In this document: positions 1-8,800 of the stretch, one piece after another
Layout: the number at the start of each line of letters is the position of its first letter
Numbering within the stretch: the first letter of the stretch is position 1
Position numbers and translations under genes: made by a program
The notes under the pieces: model-generated
The model's input: only the letters and a program-made list of their open reading frames with translations
The model's database searches: none
What the model was told of the DNA's origin: nothing
NCBI GenBank assembly: GCA_052437175.1
Contig: JBQVOK010000003.1
Span: 434,001-498,000, forward strand
Direction of reading: 5' to 3'
Source of the DNA: JACVCJ01 sp052437175
Lineage (GTDB): Bacteria; Bacteroidota; Bacteroidia; CAIKAF01
Length of the DNA stretch: 64,000 nucleotides

Positions 1-35
1 GGCTTTATTCCCGAAGCCCGGTAAATACTATGTGT

Positions 36-206
36 TGCAGGCAGGTCTTCTGACTTTTCTCTATCCCGGACGCCTTCCCGTTCCGCTTGCAGCGGGGCAG
101 TGGCTTTTGTCCGGATTTCAGCGAGAATTACAGCAGCGGGTACTGTCCCGGATTTACACCGGATTCCCTTTTAAGCCTTGTAAACAGATCACTAAGGCAC
201 CTGGAA
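36..206 (-). ncRNA. Cobalamin (B12) riboswitch
   Basis: Read on the minus strand, this leader carries the hallmarks of the adenosyl/methylcobalamin aptamer: the B12 box GCCACTGCCCC (plus positions 94-104), the upstream core GGTGTAAATCCGGGACAG, the CCCGCTGCTGTAA stretch, and the closing AAGTCAGAAGACCTGCC. The order and spacing fit the family. A promoter lies directly upstream (212-243), so transcription runs leftwards and off the window. The controlled gene is outside; in Bacteroidota such switches usually precede B12 uptake (BtuB-type receptor) or synthesis genes, or B12-independent isozymes. The expression platform (positions 1-35) is only partly visible. Confidence 0.93.
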
Positions 207-211
207 CGGGG

Positions 212-243
212 CAAAGGTAGTAAAAATCGTATACGGCTTCAAA
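212..243 (-). promoter_or_regulatory. Promoter of the B12 riboswitch transcript
   Basis: On the minus strand TTTG (240-243) is followed after 20 nt by TACCTTTG (212-219), an exact match to the Bacteroidota sigma-ABfr consensus TTTG-N17-23-TAnnTTTG. The start is expected near 206, just before the first aptamer helix. Confidence 0.8.
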
Positions 244-244
244 T

Positions 245-262
245 ATCCTGTAAAAACAGGAT
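245..262. repeat. 7-bp perfect inverted repeat upstream of the riboswitch promoter
   Basis: ATCCTGT-AAAA-ACAGGAT lies immediately upstream of the -33 element of the riboswitch promoter. It could be a protein-binding site or a hairpin. The rest of 263-402 is AT-rich and shows nothing else. Confidence 0.4.
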
Positions 263-402
263 TTTGCTATGTGAAATTATCTAAAAAAATTAATCGGATA
301 ACGCACATAATAAACTGAAAATTAAAAAATTAACTTTTTGTTGTTATTGATTTTTTCTCACAGTTTGGAACTAAACCCCTTTATTATTCGTTGTATACCT
401 AT

Positions 403-410
403 TAACTTTG
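403..410 (+). promoter_or_regulatory. -7 element for the outer-membrane protein gene
   Basis: TAACTTTG matches TAnnTTTG exactly, 17 nt before the ATG at 428. No clear -33 TTG at the right distance, so the promoter may be weak or assisted. Confidence 0.55.
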
Positions 411-427
411 CAAAAATTTGAGAAACT

Positions 428-1015
428 ATGAAGAAGTTGTTAGTAACAGTCCTTGCAGCGCTGGTGGTGAGCGTTTCTGCAGCATGGGGCCAGGCATTTT
501 CGAAGGGTGATGTAACTATTTCGGTAACAATAGGTGCGTCGAGCATGGGTAATATATATCCCCACGGCAATGGGTATTACCCCAATATTTTCTTTCCCTT
601 TACCGGGGAGGCGCTTGCTCAGATGGAGTGGGCACCGGGTAAGTATGTGGGTGCGGGTTTTACGGTAGGTTTCGGCGGACGTGCGCCTTACGGTGCAGGC
701 TGGGGCTGGGGCTACGGATCCGGCCAGTTTAACGTGCCTATCGGTGGTTTCTGTAATTTTCACTTTTACCAGCTGATCGCCGATAAGACCGGTAAGAATA
801 TCCATGCCGACAAACTGGATATCTACGGCGGACTGAACCTGGGATCAGGTATCGCTTTCTGGCCGGGAAACCCTGGAGGCGAGCGTGTTATGCCCATGGT
901 ATATTTCGGTCCTACGGCAGGTATCCGCTATTACTTTAAGCCGAACTTCGGTGTGATCGGAGAGGTAGGTTGGGGTAAAACCGATGTAAGTGCCGGTCTT
1001 ATCTGGAAACTGTAA
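428..1015 (+). CDS. Small outer-membrane beta-barrel-like secreted protein
   Basis: The 195-residue product has a clear Sec signal peptide (MKK, hydrophobic core, cut after AWGQ or nearby), so it is exported. The mature part is Gly- and aromatic-rich with alternating hydrophobic strands (such as GKYVGAGFTVGFGGRAPYGA), a stretch rich in GWGWGYG, and a closing segment that alternates as in a C-terminal barrel strand. This pattern fits an 8-stranded porin-like outer-membrane barrel of the OmpA/OmpW-like type common in Bacteroidota. No catalytic motif is visible and the specific function is unknown. It is a monocistronic unit between a TAnnTTTG promoter and a strong terminator. Confidence 0.65.
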   Translation: MKKLLVTVLAALVVSVSAAWGQAFSKGDVTISVTIGASSMGNIYPHGNGYYPNIFFPFTGEALAQMEWAPGKYVGAGFTVGFGGRAPYGAGWGWGYGSGQFNVPIGGFCNFHFYQLIADKTGKNIHADKLDIYGGLNLGSGIAFWPGNPGGERVMPMVYFGPTAGIRYYFKPNFGVIGEVGWGKTDVSAGLIWKL

Positions 1016-1041
1016 GAAAGAATTTTTTAAAAGTAAGCAAA

Positions 1042-1070
1042 AAGCCATCCTGCGGGGTGGCTTTTTTTAT
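1042..1070 (+). terminator. Rho-independent terminator of the barrel gene
   Basis: 9-bp stem AAGCCATCC / GGGTGGCTT with loop TGCG, followed by a run of seven T, 27 nt after the stop codon. Confidence 0.85.
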
Positions 1071-1102
1071 GCCCCTGAGGGTACGAAAACGGCATAAATC
1101 AC

Positions 1103-1134
1103 AAAAGGCCGCTCCTGTTAAGAAGCGACCTTTT
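1103..1134 (-). terminator. Terminator of the minus-strand rluA/paralogue A operon
   Basis: Stem AAAAGG-CGCT / AGCG-CCTTTT with one internal mismatch, about 85 nt past the stop of the pseudouridine synthase gene. On the minus strand the stem ends in CCTTTT. It stands back-to-back with the plus-strand terminator. Confidence 0.6.
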
Positions 1135-1217
1135 GCGTTTACCAACCCTTATTGAAGCCAAAGGTACGGCTTTAATTTAAAACACCAAATTTTTTTTTCC
1201 TTTTTTTAGTTCAGGCG

Positions 1218-1928
1218 TTAAAAGTACATGGATTTCGATAAAATTTGCATCGCTTCGCTTAAAGCGGGGTGCTCCGGAAAGCCCGTAACGGGCCCATAGC
1301 CGGAATGGAAAATCATCTGCTTTTGCTCAACCGGGTGTGTAAAGATCAGTTTGCAGGCGTGCAGGGCGATGGCTGCGGGAGGTACTTCCGCGCCGTTATA
1401 TAAGGTATCGCCCAGGATGGGAAACCCTGCGGCGGCGAACTGTGCGCGGATCTGGTGATAACGGCCTGTGAGCAGTTCAATGAATACTGTAGTGGTACCG
1501 CCGCTGCCTGCCAGTACATGACAGCGTAGTTCTGCCTTTTTAGCCCCGGGTACTGGCTGCGTATGCGCCAGGGCTCTCAGGCTGCCGTTCTGCTTTTCTA
1601 TATAATGTACCAGCTGCGTGGGACCGGTATAGTCACCGGCAAGTACGGCCAGGTAGTATTTTTTCCAGTGTTCTCGGGTATAAGCGCCCAGTGTTTTCAG
1701 GGGCTGCCGTCTTTTGGTGAGCAGCAGCAGTCCGCTTACGGGCTTGTCCAGGCGGTGCGGCAGTCCGGCCGAAAGCTGCTTCTGCCCCGGATACTTCCTG
1801 GCCAGGTATTCCCCGAACCATTTCAGTACACTTTCTCCGGAGGCCCCGGCTTCACTGGCCAGCCCGGCGGGTTTTTGCACAATGGCCAGCCAGGGATCTT
1901 CATATACGATGGGCAGGTCGGTTTTCAT
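1218..1928 (-). CDS. RluA-family pseudouridine synthase
   Basis: 236 residues. The enzyme isomerises specific uridines in structured RNA (tRNA or 23S rRNA) to pseudouridine. The catalytic loop reads HRLDKPVSGLLLLTK, where the Asp of HRLD is the nucleophile. The N-terminal VYEDPWLAIVQKPAGL and the later LLTGRYHQIRAQFAAAGFPILGD are also diagnostic of RluA. No S4 domain is present, as in the short RluA/TruC-like branch. The start is set at 1928 because its ATG overlaps the TGA of the upstream gene (ATGA), a typical translational-coupling junction; a start nine codons further upstream would be inside that gene. Target uridine cannot be told. Confidence 0.88.
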   Translation of the reverse strand: MKTDLPIVYEDPWLAIVQKPAGLASEAGASGESVLKWFGEYLARKYPGQKQLSAGLPHRLDKPVSGLLLLTKRRQPLKTLGAYTREHWKKYYLAVLAGDYTGPTQLVHYIEKQNGSLRALAHTQPVPGAKKAELRCHVLAGSGGTTTVFIELLTGRYHQIRAQFAAAGFPILGDTLYNGAEVPPAAIALHACKLIFTHPVEQKQMIFHSGYGPVTGFPEHPALSEAMQILSKSMYF

Positions 1929-3328
1929 CGGCTTTCCTGGGTGTATTGAAGCCATTTGTAGGGAAGCAGGCTGCGCAGCACATCGTCTTCGGCCCCGGCA
2001 ATGTCTTCCATTACCCGGCGGAATTCCGACTGTTTTTTCTGCCTTTCGCTGCTGTTGCCCGTTCGGGCAAGCTCGGCCTCTATGTACAGTTTAAAGGCCT
2101 GTATCAGCGGCGGGTAAACCGAACCTTTCACGGGCCTCGATTTTTCCAGGTTGATAAGCTCGCGTTCGGCCAGTTCCAGGCTGTCTTTCTGCAGGTAATA
2201 AATAACGAAGAGCAGGCGGTTGTATATTTTAAGCGCCGGGTCCATGGGGCCGCTCTGCCGTGAAATAATCTTTTTCAGCTTTTCACTTTCCCCCAGGAAG
2301 AGGTAGGTGGTGATCTTCATGGTCTGTATCTGCCGGTTCAGGATCATTTTGGGGTGCCGCTCGTCCAGCAGTTCCAGGATCTCTTCGGCCTTTCGGTATT
2401 GTTTCAGTTTCAGCAGGGTGGTGGCGTAGTTAAATTGTATGCCGATGCTGCTCTGGCTTTTGGTAAGGTCGGGGTGGTAAATGAGCATGTCGAACACTTC
2501 ACAGGCGCGGTCGTGTTCACCGTGTGCGGAGTATTCCATGGCCAGGGCCCCGTTCACGGCGATCCATTCCTGGTCTTTATAGTAAAAATGAGGCATGTCT
2601 TTCAGCAGGGCGATGGCTTGTTTCAGGATATCGATGGCCCGGCCGTCCATAGTACTGTAGGCTTTGGCCTTGAGGCTGAAATAGGCGGCCAGCTCGCTCT
2701 CGTGCTCAGGGAAGTGAATGGTGTGCGTATCCGGGAACTGGCGCTGGTTGTGAGCCTGGCGCAGGTTATAGCGGTAGCGGTCGATGGAAGCTTCCAGGAA
2801 ATGACTCAGCCGCATTTCTTCGGTAGCCAGTGTATTGATGATCTTCTGATGCCAGCGGGTGCGCTCGCTGAGCACTTCGGTCTTTTCGTTGAGCCCGGCG
2901 GGCTGCTGCCAGCTGATGAGGTAATACACCCTGTTGATGCGCAGCAGGTCTGCCCATTCTTTCTGTGCCAGGGCCAGATCGAACGATCTACGGCAGTATT
3001 TCAGGGCCAGGTCGTAGATCGAATTCAGCATGCACCATTTGGCCACTTCGTAAAAAAGGGCATAATCGCGACCGGGATGCAGGTCCTGGGACGAATTTTC
3101 CAGGATGAACTCTTCCAGCTTGCGTTTCAGGATCTTCATTTCTGTGCGCAGCAGGATATCTTTTTCGGGGCTGTACTTTTCGTGATATAATTTCTTGAAA
3201 ATGACCTCCTTATTGGTTTCGTTCTTCATAATGCCCAGGAGATTGAAACTGCGTTTCCCCCGGCTTAACGAGTTCTGAAAACGACGGAGCTCATCTTTGC
3301 TTAAGGCTTGTATTAAATCATGCAGCAT
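1925..3328 (-). CDS. Conserved Bacteroidota helical-repeat protein (paralogue A)
   Basis: 467 residues, no signal peptide, no membrane segment. It is predicted almost entirely helical; the middle and C-terminal parts (for example AKAYSTMDGRAIDILKQAI and LLKLKQYRKAEEILELLDE) resemble degenerate TPR helical hairpins. The N-terminal about 100 residues (LIQALSKDELRRFQNSL; YHEKYSPEKDILLRTEMKIL) match the same region of the gene at 60668-62089, so the two are paralogues. I cannot assign a function; a scaffold or regulatory role is only a guess. It is translationally coupled to the downstream pseudouridine synthase by a 4-nt ATGA overlap, suggesting they are co-expressed. Confidence 0.7.
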   Translation of the reverse strand: MLHDLIQALSKDELRRFQNSLSRGKRSFNLLGIMKNETNKEVIFKKLYHEKYSPEKDILLRTEMKILKRKLEEFILENSSQDLHPGRDYALFYEVAKWCMLNSIYDLALKYCRRSFDLALAQKEWADLLRINRVYYLISWQQPAGLNEKTEVLSERTRWHQKIINTLATEEMRLSHFLEASIDRYRYNLRQAHNQRQFPDTHTIHFPEHESELAAYFSLKAKAYSTMDGRAIDILKQAIALLKDMPHFYYKDQEWIAVNGALAMEYSAHGEHDRACEVFDMLIYHPDLTKSQSSIGIQFNYATTLLKLKQYRKAEEILELLDERHPKMILNRQIQTMKITTYLFLGESEKLKKIISRQSGPMDPALKIYNRLLFVIYYLQKDSLELAERELINLEKSRPVKGSVYPPLIQAFKLYIEAELARTGNSSERQKKQSEFRRVMEDIAGAEDDVLRSLLPYKWLQYTQESR

Positions 3329-3350
3329 TACACAGTGATTATTTATAACA

Positions 3351-3358
3351 CAAACATA
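3351..3358 (-). promoter_or_regulatory. -7 element for paralogue A operon
   Basis: Minus strand TATGTTTG is an exact TAnnTTTG match, giving a leader of about 17 nt before the ATG at 3328. A clear -33 is not visible. Confidence 0.5.
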
Positions 3359-3369
3359 AACAATAATAT

Positions 3370-3387
3370 AAAGAATTTATATTCTTT
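3370..3387. repeat. Inverted repeat in the paralogue A promoter
   Basis: AAAGAAT-TTAT-ATTCTTT, perfect 7-bp arms, between the -7 element and the expected -33 region. The position suits an operator. The rest of 3388-3490 is AT-rich without further signals. Confidence 0.4.
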
Positions 3388-3495
3388 TTGAAGAAAATCT
3401 GAAGTTCACAAAGCTTTATATGTTGACTTTCTTCATTTCTTAATTTTTGTGAAATTTGAGAATCCTGTAACCCCATTCTCTGACTAAACCAAGTA

Positions 3496-3526
3496 AAAAA
3501 ATTATTCGGAAATACCCTTTCCGAAT
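3496..3526 (-). terminator. Terminator of the small minus-strand gene
   Basis: Perfect 9-bp stem ATTCGGAAA / TTTCCGAAT with a 5-nt loop, followed on the minus strand by AATTTTTTT. It also has a T-run on the plus strand and so could work both ways. Confidence 0.8.
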
Positions 3527-3538
3527 TTTTTTTTTTCC

Positions 3539-3886
3539 CTATTCTTCCGTTTCGTTCTCTTCGAAATAGGTCAGGATCGCGTCCTTGATCAGTTTGTGCT
3601 GCTGCATGGAACTCAGGTGCGGCAAGAGCTCGGTGGGTTCCCAGTGGGGCCAGCCGTCGGCATCCTTGCCCAGGTAATTGTAGTACCCGTACTTTTCCAT
3701 GAGGGCACATACCGCAATATGCATCACCTCCATTTTCTGGTGCTTGTTCAGTTTCACGTATCCTTTACCAAGTTCCTGAAGGCCAATGAGAAAGAGTATC
3801 CCTTCCACCTCGAAATCCTGGTCAAATTCGGTATTCAGTCTTTTTACGAGCTTAGCCCAACGTACATTTAATTCATCCGCTGCCAT
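3539..3886 (-). CDS. Conserved hypothetical protein (small, acidic C-terminus)
   Basis: 115 residues from the ATG at 3886 (MAADELNVRW). An in-frame ATG 38 codons further upstream would run into the PSP1 gene on the opposite strand and encodes an unlikely Asn/Lys-rich leader, so I reject it. The product is soluble and mostly helical, with the conserved-looking segments ILFLIGLQELGKGY, KQHKLI-type basic helix and YGYYNYLGKDADGWPHWEP, and ends ENETEE. It resembles a conserved hypothetical family of Bacteroidota whose function I do not know. It is divergent from the PSP1 gene (79-bp spacer) and has its own terminator. Confidence 0.65.
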   Translation of the reverse strand: MAADELNVRWAKLVKRLNTEFDQDFEVEGILFLIGLQELGKGYVKLNKHQKMEVMHIAVCALMEKYGYYNYLGKDADGWPHWEPTELLPHLSSMQQHKLIKDAILTYFEENETEE

Positions 3887-3965
3887 GCGGCAAATTTCAT
3901 TATTTTTGTCATTCTTATTACATTTAATGTGTTTTTGTATAAAATCAGACTGAATTTCAGATACT

Positions 3966-5276
3966 ATGGGATGTAACTCGTGTGCAAGCGGCCGAGGCAA
4001 TACCGATGCTCTGACCCCTGCCGGCTGCGGTAATAAGGGTTCATGCGGTAGCGGCGGCTGTAATAAATTGAATGTTTTTGACTGGCTTAGTGGTATGCAG
4101 GATGCTTCTCCGAACCGTTTTCAATGGGTGGAGGTACGCTTTAAGAATACACGTAAAGAGTTTTTCAGAAATCCGGATAATATCCCCGTGGTTACGGGTG
4201 ATGCAGTGGCCGTGGAAGCAAGTCCGGGCCACGATATCGGTGTGGTATCGCTTACGGGCGAACTGGTGCGCGTGCAGATGCGCAAAGCCGGCGCCAGTGT
4301 GAACGATGCCGGCAAAAAGCTGTTCCGTAAGGCAAGGCCCAACGATATCGACCGCTGGAAAGAATCCATGAGCCTGGAAAAGGATGCCATGATGCTCTGC
4401 CGTAAATACGCGGTGGACCTGAACCTGGACATGAAGATCAGCGACGTGGAATACCAGGGCGACGGCATGAAGGCCACGTTCTACTACATTGCCGATGCGC
4501 GTGTGGATTTCCGGGAACTGATCAAACTGCTGGCCCGCGACCTGAAAGTGCGTATCGAAATGCGCCAGATCGGATCGCGGCAGGAAGCCGGCCGTGTAGG
4601 CGGTATCGGGGCCTGCGGACGGGAACTGTGCTGCAGCTCCTGGCTTACGGACTTTCGTTCGGTAACCACCACAGCGGCGCGTTACCAGCAGCTGAGCATC
4701 AATCCGCAGAAACTGGCCGGGCAGTGCGGCAAGCTGAAATGCTGCCTCAACTATGAGCTGGAGAGCTATATGGACGCGCTGAAGGAATTTCCGCGCAACA
4801 ACGTGATACTGCGCACTATGGAAGGTAACGGCTTTCATGTGAAGACCGATATCTTTAAGCGCATCATGTTCTTTGCCTACGAGGAAAGTCCGCATGTTTT
4901 CCATGCCCTGCCCCTGAAACGGGTAAAAGAGATCATGGAGATCAATTCGCGTAATGAGCTGGCCGACAGCCTGGCGGGCGTTAAGGCCCAGTCGGCTCCA
5001 AAGGCATTTACCCCGGAGTCGGGCTTCTCGAACGTGATCGAAGAAGGCAGCCTTACCCGTTTCGATTCCGGTAAGAAAAAGAAAAAACGCAAGCCTTCGG
5101 GCCGGAATAAAAACGCCAAAAGCGGCAACAATCCCGCAAACGGTAGTAATGCTCCTGCGAACTCCGGTGCCGGTAATTCCGGTGTAGGCAATCCGGGCAA
5201 TAACCCGGGCAATAACAAGAATTCCGGTGGAAAGAACAATAATCCGAGAAATGCTAAGAAACCGGAGCAGAAGTAA
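3966..5276 (+). CDS. PSP1 domain protein (RicT/YaaT-like)
   Basis: 436 residues. A Cys-rich N-terminus (four CxxC/C-G type cysteines within the first 32 residues) precedes the PSP1 domain (about 45-270). Its cysteine motifs CGRELCCSSWL and CGKLKCCLNYE are family hallmarks. In Bacillus the homologue RicT belongs to the RicA/RicF/RicT complex, which carries iron-sulfur clusters and affects RNase Y-dependent RNA processing; the partners are not in this window, so the same role is only inferred. The last about 75 residues are a low-complexity Lys/Asn/Gly/Pro tail, probably disordered and possibly RNA-binding. The 3' end overlaps gldH by 26 nt, an arrangement I know from other Bacteroidota. Confidence 0.88.
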   Translation: MGCNSCASGRGNTDALTPAGCGNKGSCGSGGCNKLNVFDWLSGMQDASPNRFQWVEVRFKNTRKEFFRNPDNIPVVTGDAVAVEASPGHDIGVVSLTGELVRVQMRKAGASVNDAGKKLFRKARPNDIDRWKESMSLEKDAMMLCRKYAVDLNLDMKISDVEYQGDGMKATFYYIADARVDFRELIKLLARDLKVRIEMRQIGSRQEAGRVGGIGACGRELCCSSWLTDFRSVTTTAARYQQLSINPQKLAGQCGKLKCCLNYELESYMDALKEFPRNNVILRTMEGNGFHVKTDIFKRIMFFAYEESPHVFHALPLKRVKEIMEINSRNELADSLAGVKAQSAPKAFTPESGFSNVIEEGSLTRFDSGKKKKKRKPSGRNKNAKSGNNPANGSNAPANSGAGNSGVGNPGNNPGNNKNSGGKNNNPRNAKKPEQK

Positions 5277-5769
5277 ATTTGCGCTGTTCCTGCTGACAGC
5301 TGCGGTGGTGTCTGGCCTGGCCTCCTGTGACGGAGACCGGGTGTACGAATCCTATACCGATATACCGGGCGCTGCCTGGCGCGAGGATTTTAAGCCGGAG
5401 TTTGAAGTGGAGATCGCCGATACGGCCAGGGCCTACAACGTGATCCTGAACATCCGCAACCATAAGGACTACCCCTACCGCAACCTGTGGCTGCTGCTGG
5501 AAACGGGCTATCCCGACGGCAACACCTCGCTGGATACCATGGACCTGTACTTCAACGACGAACTGGGCCGCGAACTGGGCAAATGCAGCGGCGGAAGCTG
5601 CGAAAACGCTTTCCTGGTGAACCGCAAAGGGCCGGTAAAGTTTCCGTACAGCGGTAAATACAGCTTTCGTTTTTCCCAGCTGATGCGCGCACCCGAAGAA
5701 GGTCTGCAGCACATCAGCAATATAGGGCTCCGTGTAGAATATACCAATGCAGGCAACCCTGTTAAATAA
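5251..5769 (+). CDS. gldH: Gliding motility lipoprotein GldH
   Basis: 172 residues. A lipoprotein signal peptide ends in the lipobox LASC, so the product is lipid-anchored, probably in the outer membrane or periplasm. The mature sequence (DIPGAAWREDFKPEFEVEIADT; YPYRNLWLLLETGYPDG; YSGKYSFRFSQLMR; SNIGLRVEY) is typical of GldH. In Flavobacterium johnsoniae GldH is needed for gliding; its exact role and link to the T9SS are not settled. The start at 5251 is preferred to one eight codons upstream because it gives a compact signal peptide. It overlaps the PSP1 gene and is 8 nt from the penicillin-binding protein gene, so the three are likely one operon. Confidence 0.9.
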   Translation: MLRNRSRSKFALFLLTAAVVSGLASCDGDRVYESYTDIPGAAWREDFKPEFEVEIADTARAYNVILNIRNHKDYPYRNLWLLLETGYPDGNTSLDTMDLYFNDELGRELGKCSGGSCENAFLVNRKGPVKFPYSGKYSFRFSQLMRAPEEGLQHISNIGLRVEYTNAGNPVK

Positions 5770-5777
5770 AACCTTGT

Positions 5778-8042
5778 ATGGCATCGAAAAAAGGAATGAA
5801 AAAATGGAAAATATGGGTACTGGCATTCAGTCCGCTGCTGATCATGATCCTGGCCCTGCTGATGGCAGGTCTGGGCCTGTTTGGCACGCTTCCGGGCTTT
5901 GAAGAACTGGAAGATCCTACCTACAGCCGGGCCACACTTATTTACAGCGCCGACGGAAAGGTGCTGGGCCGTTACTATGTACAGAACCGCACCACGGTTA
6001 CCTATGACCAGATATCGCCCAAACTGATCGACGCCCTGGTGGCTACCGAAGACGCCCGTTTTTATGAGCACAGCGGTATCGATGCCCGCGCCATGATGCG
6101 TGCCGTAGGCAAACTGGGCCGCGACGGGGGCGGCAGTACCATTACCCAGCAGCTGGCCAAGATCCTGTTCCACGGCCAGGACCAGAGCGGCGGTAAAGCC
6201 GGTCGCCTGCTGCAGAAATTGAAAGAATGGGTCATCGCCGCCAAACTGGAGCGTACCTATACCAAACAGGAGATCGTGACCATGTACCTGAACGCGGCAG
6301 ATTTTGGCCATGAGATATTCGGTATACAAACGGCTTCGAAAGTATTTTTTGATAAAAAACCGGCCGATCTCGATTACCAGGAGGCCGCCATGCTGGTAGG
6401 TATGCTCAAGGCCCCGAGTATGTACAGCCCCGTGCGTAACGAAAAAAGCAAGGAACGCTGCCGCCTGCGCCGCAATACGGTGCTGGAACAGATGGTGAAA
6501 TACGGCAAGATCGACGAGGCCACGGCCGAAAAATATAAGAAAATGCCCCTCACCAAGTCCGAGGGCAAGATGTACGAACGTATACAGCGCAACCAGTATG
6601 GTATGGGCGACCAGGCCGCGTATTTCCTGAGCGAGCTTAAAAAAGACCTGACCACCTGGTGCAAGGAACACAAGAAAGCCAACGGCGAACCTTATGACCT
6701 GCACCGCGACGGGCTGCGTATCTATACCACCATCGACAGTAAAATGCAGCAATACGCCGAAGATGCCGCCAAAGAGTGGATGGCCCAGCTGCAGGCCCAG
6801 TTCTTTAAAACCAAAAAAGGCAATAAGAACGGACCTTTCCCGCGGAATCTATCCACCGAAGAGATCGAAAAGAAAATGCGTGCCGACATGAAGAGCAGCG
6901 ACCGCTGGCGTAACGCTAAAAAAGCCGGGCTGAGCGAATCGGAGATCGAAAAGTCGTTCCACGAAAAAACAGACATGAAAGTGTTCAGCTGGCAGGGCTA
7001 CCGCGATACGGTAATGACCCCCTGGGACAGCCTGATGTACTATAAATTCTTCCTGCAGTGCGGTATGATGAGCATGGAAACGCACAGCGGGTTCGTACGA
7101 GCCTGGGTGGGCGGTATCGACTACCGTAACTTTAAGTTCGACCACGTGCGCGCCGCACAGCGCCAGGTAGGTTCTACCTTTAAGCCCATCGTATACAGTA
7201 TGGCCATGCAGGAACACCTCTCACCCTGTATGATGGTGCCCAATATACAGGTGTGCATCGATAACTGGTGCCCCAAGAACTCGGGTTCCTATAAAGAAGG
7301 ACAGATGATCAGCCTGCAGGAAGGCCTGGCCAATTCCATCAACTGGATATCGGCTTACCTCATGAAGCAGTACGGGCCAACGGCGACCCTGAAATTTGCA
7401 GAAAAACTGGGCATCGACGTATCGGACATTGAACCGGTACCGGCCATCTGCCTGGGTACGCCCGATATTACGGTGTACGAAATGGTTGGGGCCATCAATA
7501 CCTTTGCCAATAAGGGGATACACGTAAAACCGCAATACCTGCTGCGCATCGAGGACAAGAACGGTAACCTGCTGGAAGAGTTCTACCCGCAGCGCAACGA
7601 GGCCCTGGACGAACAGGCGGCCTATCTTACCATACAGCTTATGAAGGGCGTAACCCAGGGTACGGGCGGCAGGCTGCGTTCCCGCTATAAATTTACCTGG
7701 CCCGTGGCCGGTAAAACGGGTACCACGCAAAACAACTCCGACGGTTGGTTCATCGGTACCACCCCCGACATTACCACCGGGGTATGGGTAGGCGGCGAGG
7801 ACCGCCAGATACGCTTTGCCAGCACGGCCTACGGCCAGGGTGCCAATATGGCCCTGCCTATCTGGGCCCTGTACATGCTGAAGGTATACAACGACGGGCA
7901 GCTGAAATACAGCCACGGCGATTTTGCCAAACCCAAAGGCGAGCTGAGCGTGGAGACCAACTGCGGCGAATACCGTTCTGACCTGCTGGAGCAGAACAAC
8001 TACAACGCCAGCGACGATTTTGACAATCTATTCGAAAAATAA
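5778..8042 (+). CDS. Class A penicillin-binding protein 1A (transglycosylase/transpeptidase)
   Basis: 754 residues, bifunctional peptidoglycan synthase anchored by one N-terminal membrane helix (about 11-36). The glycosyltransferase-51 domain has the catalytic motif EDARFYEHSGID (Glu91) and GGSTITQQLAK. The transpeptidase domain has the nucleophile motif STFK (Ser466), a SIN box in NSINWIS and the KTGT box (Lys646). A roughly 140-residue insertion rich in Lys separates the two domains. It polymerises lipid II and crosslinks the glycan in the periplasm. It is the last gene of the PSP1-gldH-PBP group; scoA starts 18 nt later, so read-through is likely. Confidence 0.95.
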   Translation: MASKKGMKKWKIWVLAFSPLLIMILALLMAGLGLFGTLPGFEELEDPTYSRATLIYSADGKVLGRYYVQNRTTVTYDQISPKLIDALVATEDARFYEHSGIDARAMMRAVGKLGRDGGGSTITQQLAKILFHGQDQSGGKAGRLLQKLKEWVIAAKLERTYTKQEIVTMYLNAADFGHEIFGIQTASKVFFDKKPADLDYQEAAMLVGMLKAPSMYSPVRNEKSKERCRLRRNTVLEQMVKYGKIDEATAEKYKKMPLTKSEGKMYERIQRNQYGMGDQAAYFLSELKKDLTTWCKEHKKANGEPYDLHRDGLRIYTTIDSKMQQYAEDAAKEWMAQLQAQFFKTKKGNKNGPFPRNLSTEEIEKKMRADMKSSDRWRNAKKAGLSESEIEKSFHEKTDMKVFSWQGYRDTVMTPWDSLMYYKFFLQCGMMSMETHSGFVRAWVGGIDYRNFKFDHVRAAQRQVGSTFKPIVYSMAMQEHLSPCMMVPNIQVCIDNWCPKNSGSYKEGQMISLQEGLANSINWISAYLMKQYGPTATLKFAEKLGIDVSDIEPVPAICLGTPDITVYEMVGAINTFANKGIHVKPQYLLRIEDKNGNLLEEFYPQRNEALDEQAAYLTIQLMKGVTQGTGGRLRSRYKFTWPVAGKTGTTQNNSDGWFIGTTPDITTGVWVGGEDRQIRFASTAYGQGANMALPIWALYMLKVYNDGQLKYSHGDFAKPKGELSVETNCGEYRSDLLEQNNYNASDDFDNLFEK

Positions 8043-8059
8043 TATAAAGTAAAAGAACA

Positions 8060-8773
8060 ATGCCGATCAATAAAGTGGTGCACAGTGCCGAAGAAGCACT
8101 GGCAGATATCCGGGACAATATGACCCTGCTCGTGGGGGGATTCGGTCTTTGCGGTATCCCCGAGAACTGTATCAGCGAACTGGTACGTAAAGGTACCAAA
8201 GGACTTACCTGTATAAGTAACAATGCCGGGGTGGACGATTTCGGGCTGGGACTGCTGTTGCAGAAAAAACAGATCCGTAAAATGATCTCCTCCTATGTGG
8301 GCGAAAATGCCGAATTCGAGCGCCAGATGCTCAGCGGCGAACTGGAAGTGGAACTGATACCGCAGGGTACCCTGGCCACACGCTGCATGATGGCCGGCTA
8401 CGGGATACCTGCTTTTTATACCCCGGCCGGTTACGGCACCGAAGTGGGCGAAGGCAAGGAAAGCCGCCGCTTTGCATACAAAGGCCAGGAAAAGGATTAC
8501 CTGATGGAATATGCCTTTGATGCCGATTTTGCCCTGGTAAAAGCCTGGAAGGGCGATACCGCCGGTAACGTGATCTACCGCCAGACGGCCCGCAACTTTA
8601 ACCCACTGATGGCCATGGCCGGTAAAATAACCATCGTAGAAGTGGAAGAACTGGTGCAGCCGGGCGAACTCGACCCCAACCAGGTACATACGCCGGGAAT
8701 TTATGTAGACCGTATTTTCCAGGGAACACACTACGAAAAACGAATTGAACAACGTACCGTACGCAGCAAATAA
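8060..8773 (+). CDS. scoA: 3-oxoacid CoA-transferase subunit A
   Basis: 237 residues, alpha subunit of succinyl-CoA:3-ketoacid CoA transferase, which moves CoA from succinyl-CoA to acetoacetate in ketone-body or branched-chain carbon use. The N-terminal glycine-rich CoA loop GGFGLCGIPE and the segments TCISNNAGVDDFGLGLLL and GTLATRCMMAGYGIPAFYTPAGYGT are typical. The catalytic Glu is in subunit B, encoded 27 nt downstream, and the two subunits form a heterotetramer. Full family length; no oddities. Confidence 0.94.
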   Translation: MPINKVVHSAEEALADIRDNMTLLVGGFGLCGIPENCISELVRKGTKGLTCISNNAGVDDFGLGLLLQKKQIRKMISSYVGENAEFERQMLSGELEVELIPQGTLATRCMMAGYGIPAFYTPAGYGTEVGEGKESRRFAYKGQEKDYLMEYAFDADFALVKAWKGDTAGNVIYRQTARNFNPLMAMAGKITIVEVEELVQPGELDPNQVHTPGIYVDRIFQGTHYEKRIEQRTVRSK

Positions 8774-8800
8774 GCGTGCATCACTAAAAAGAATAAACAA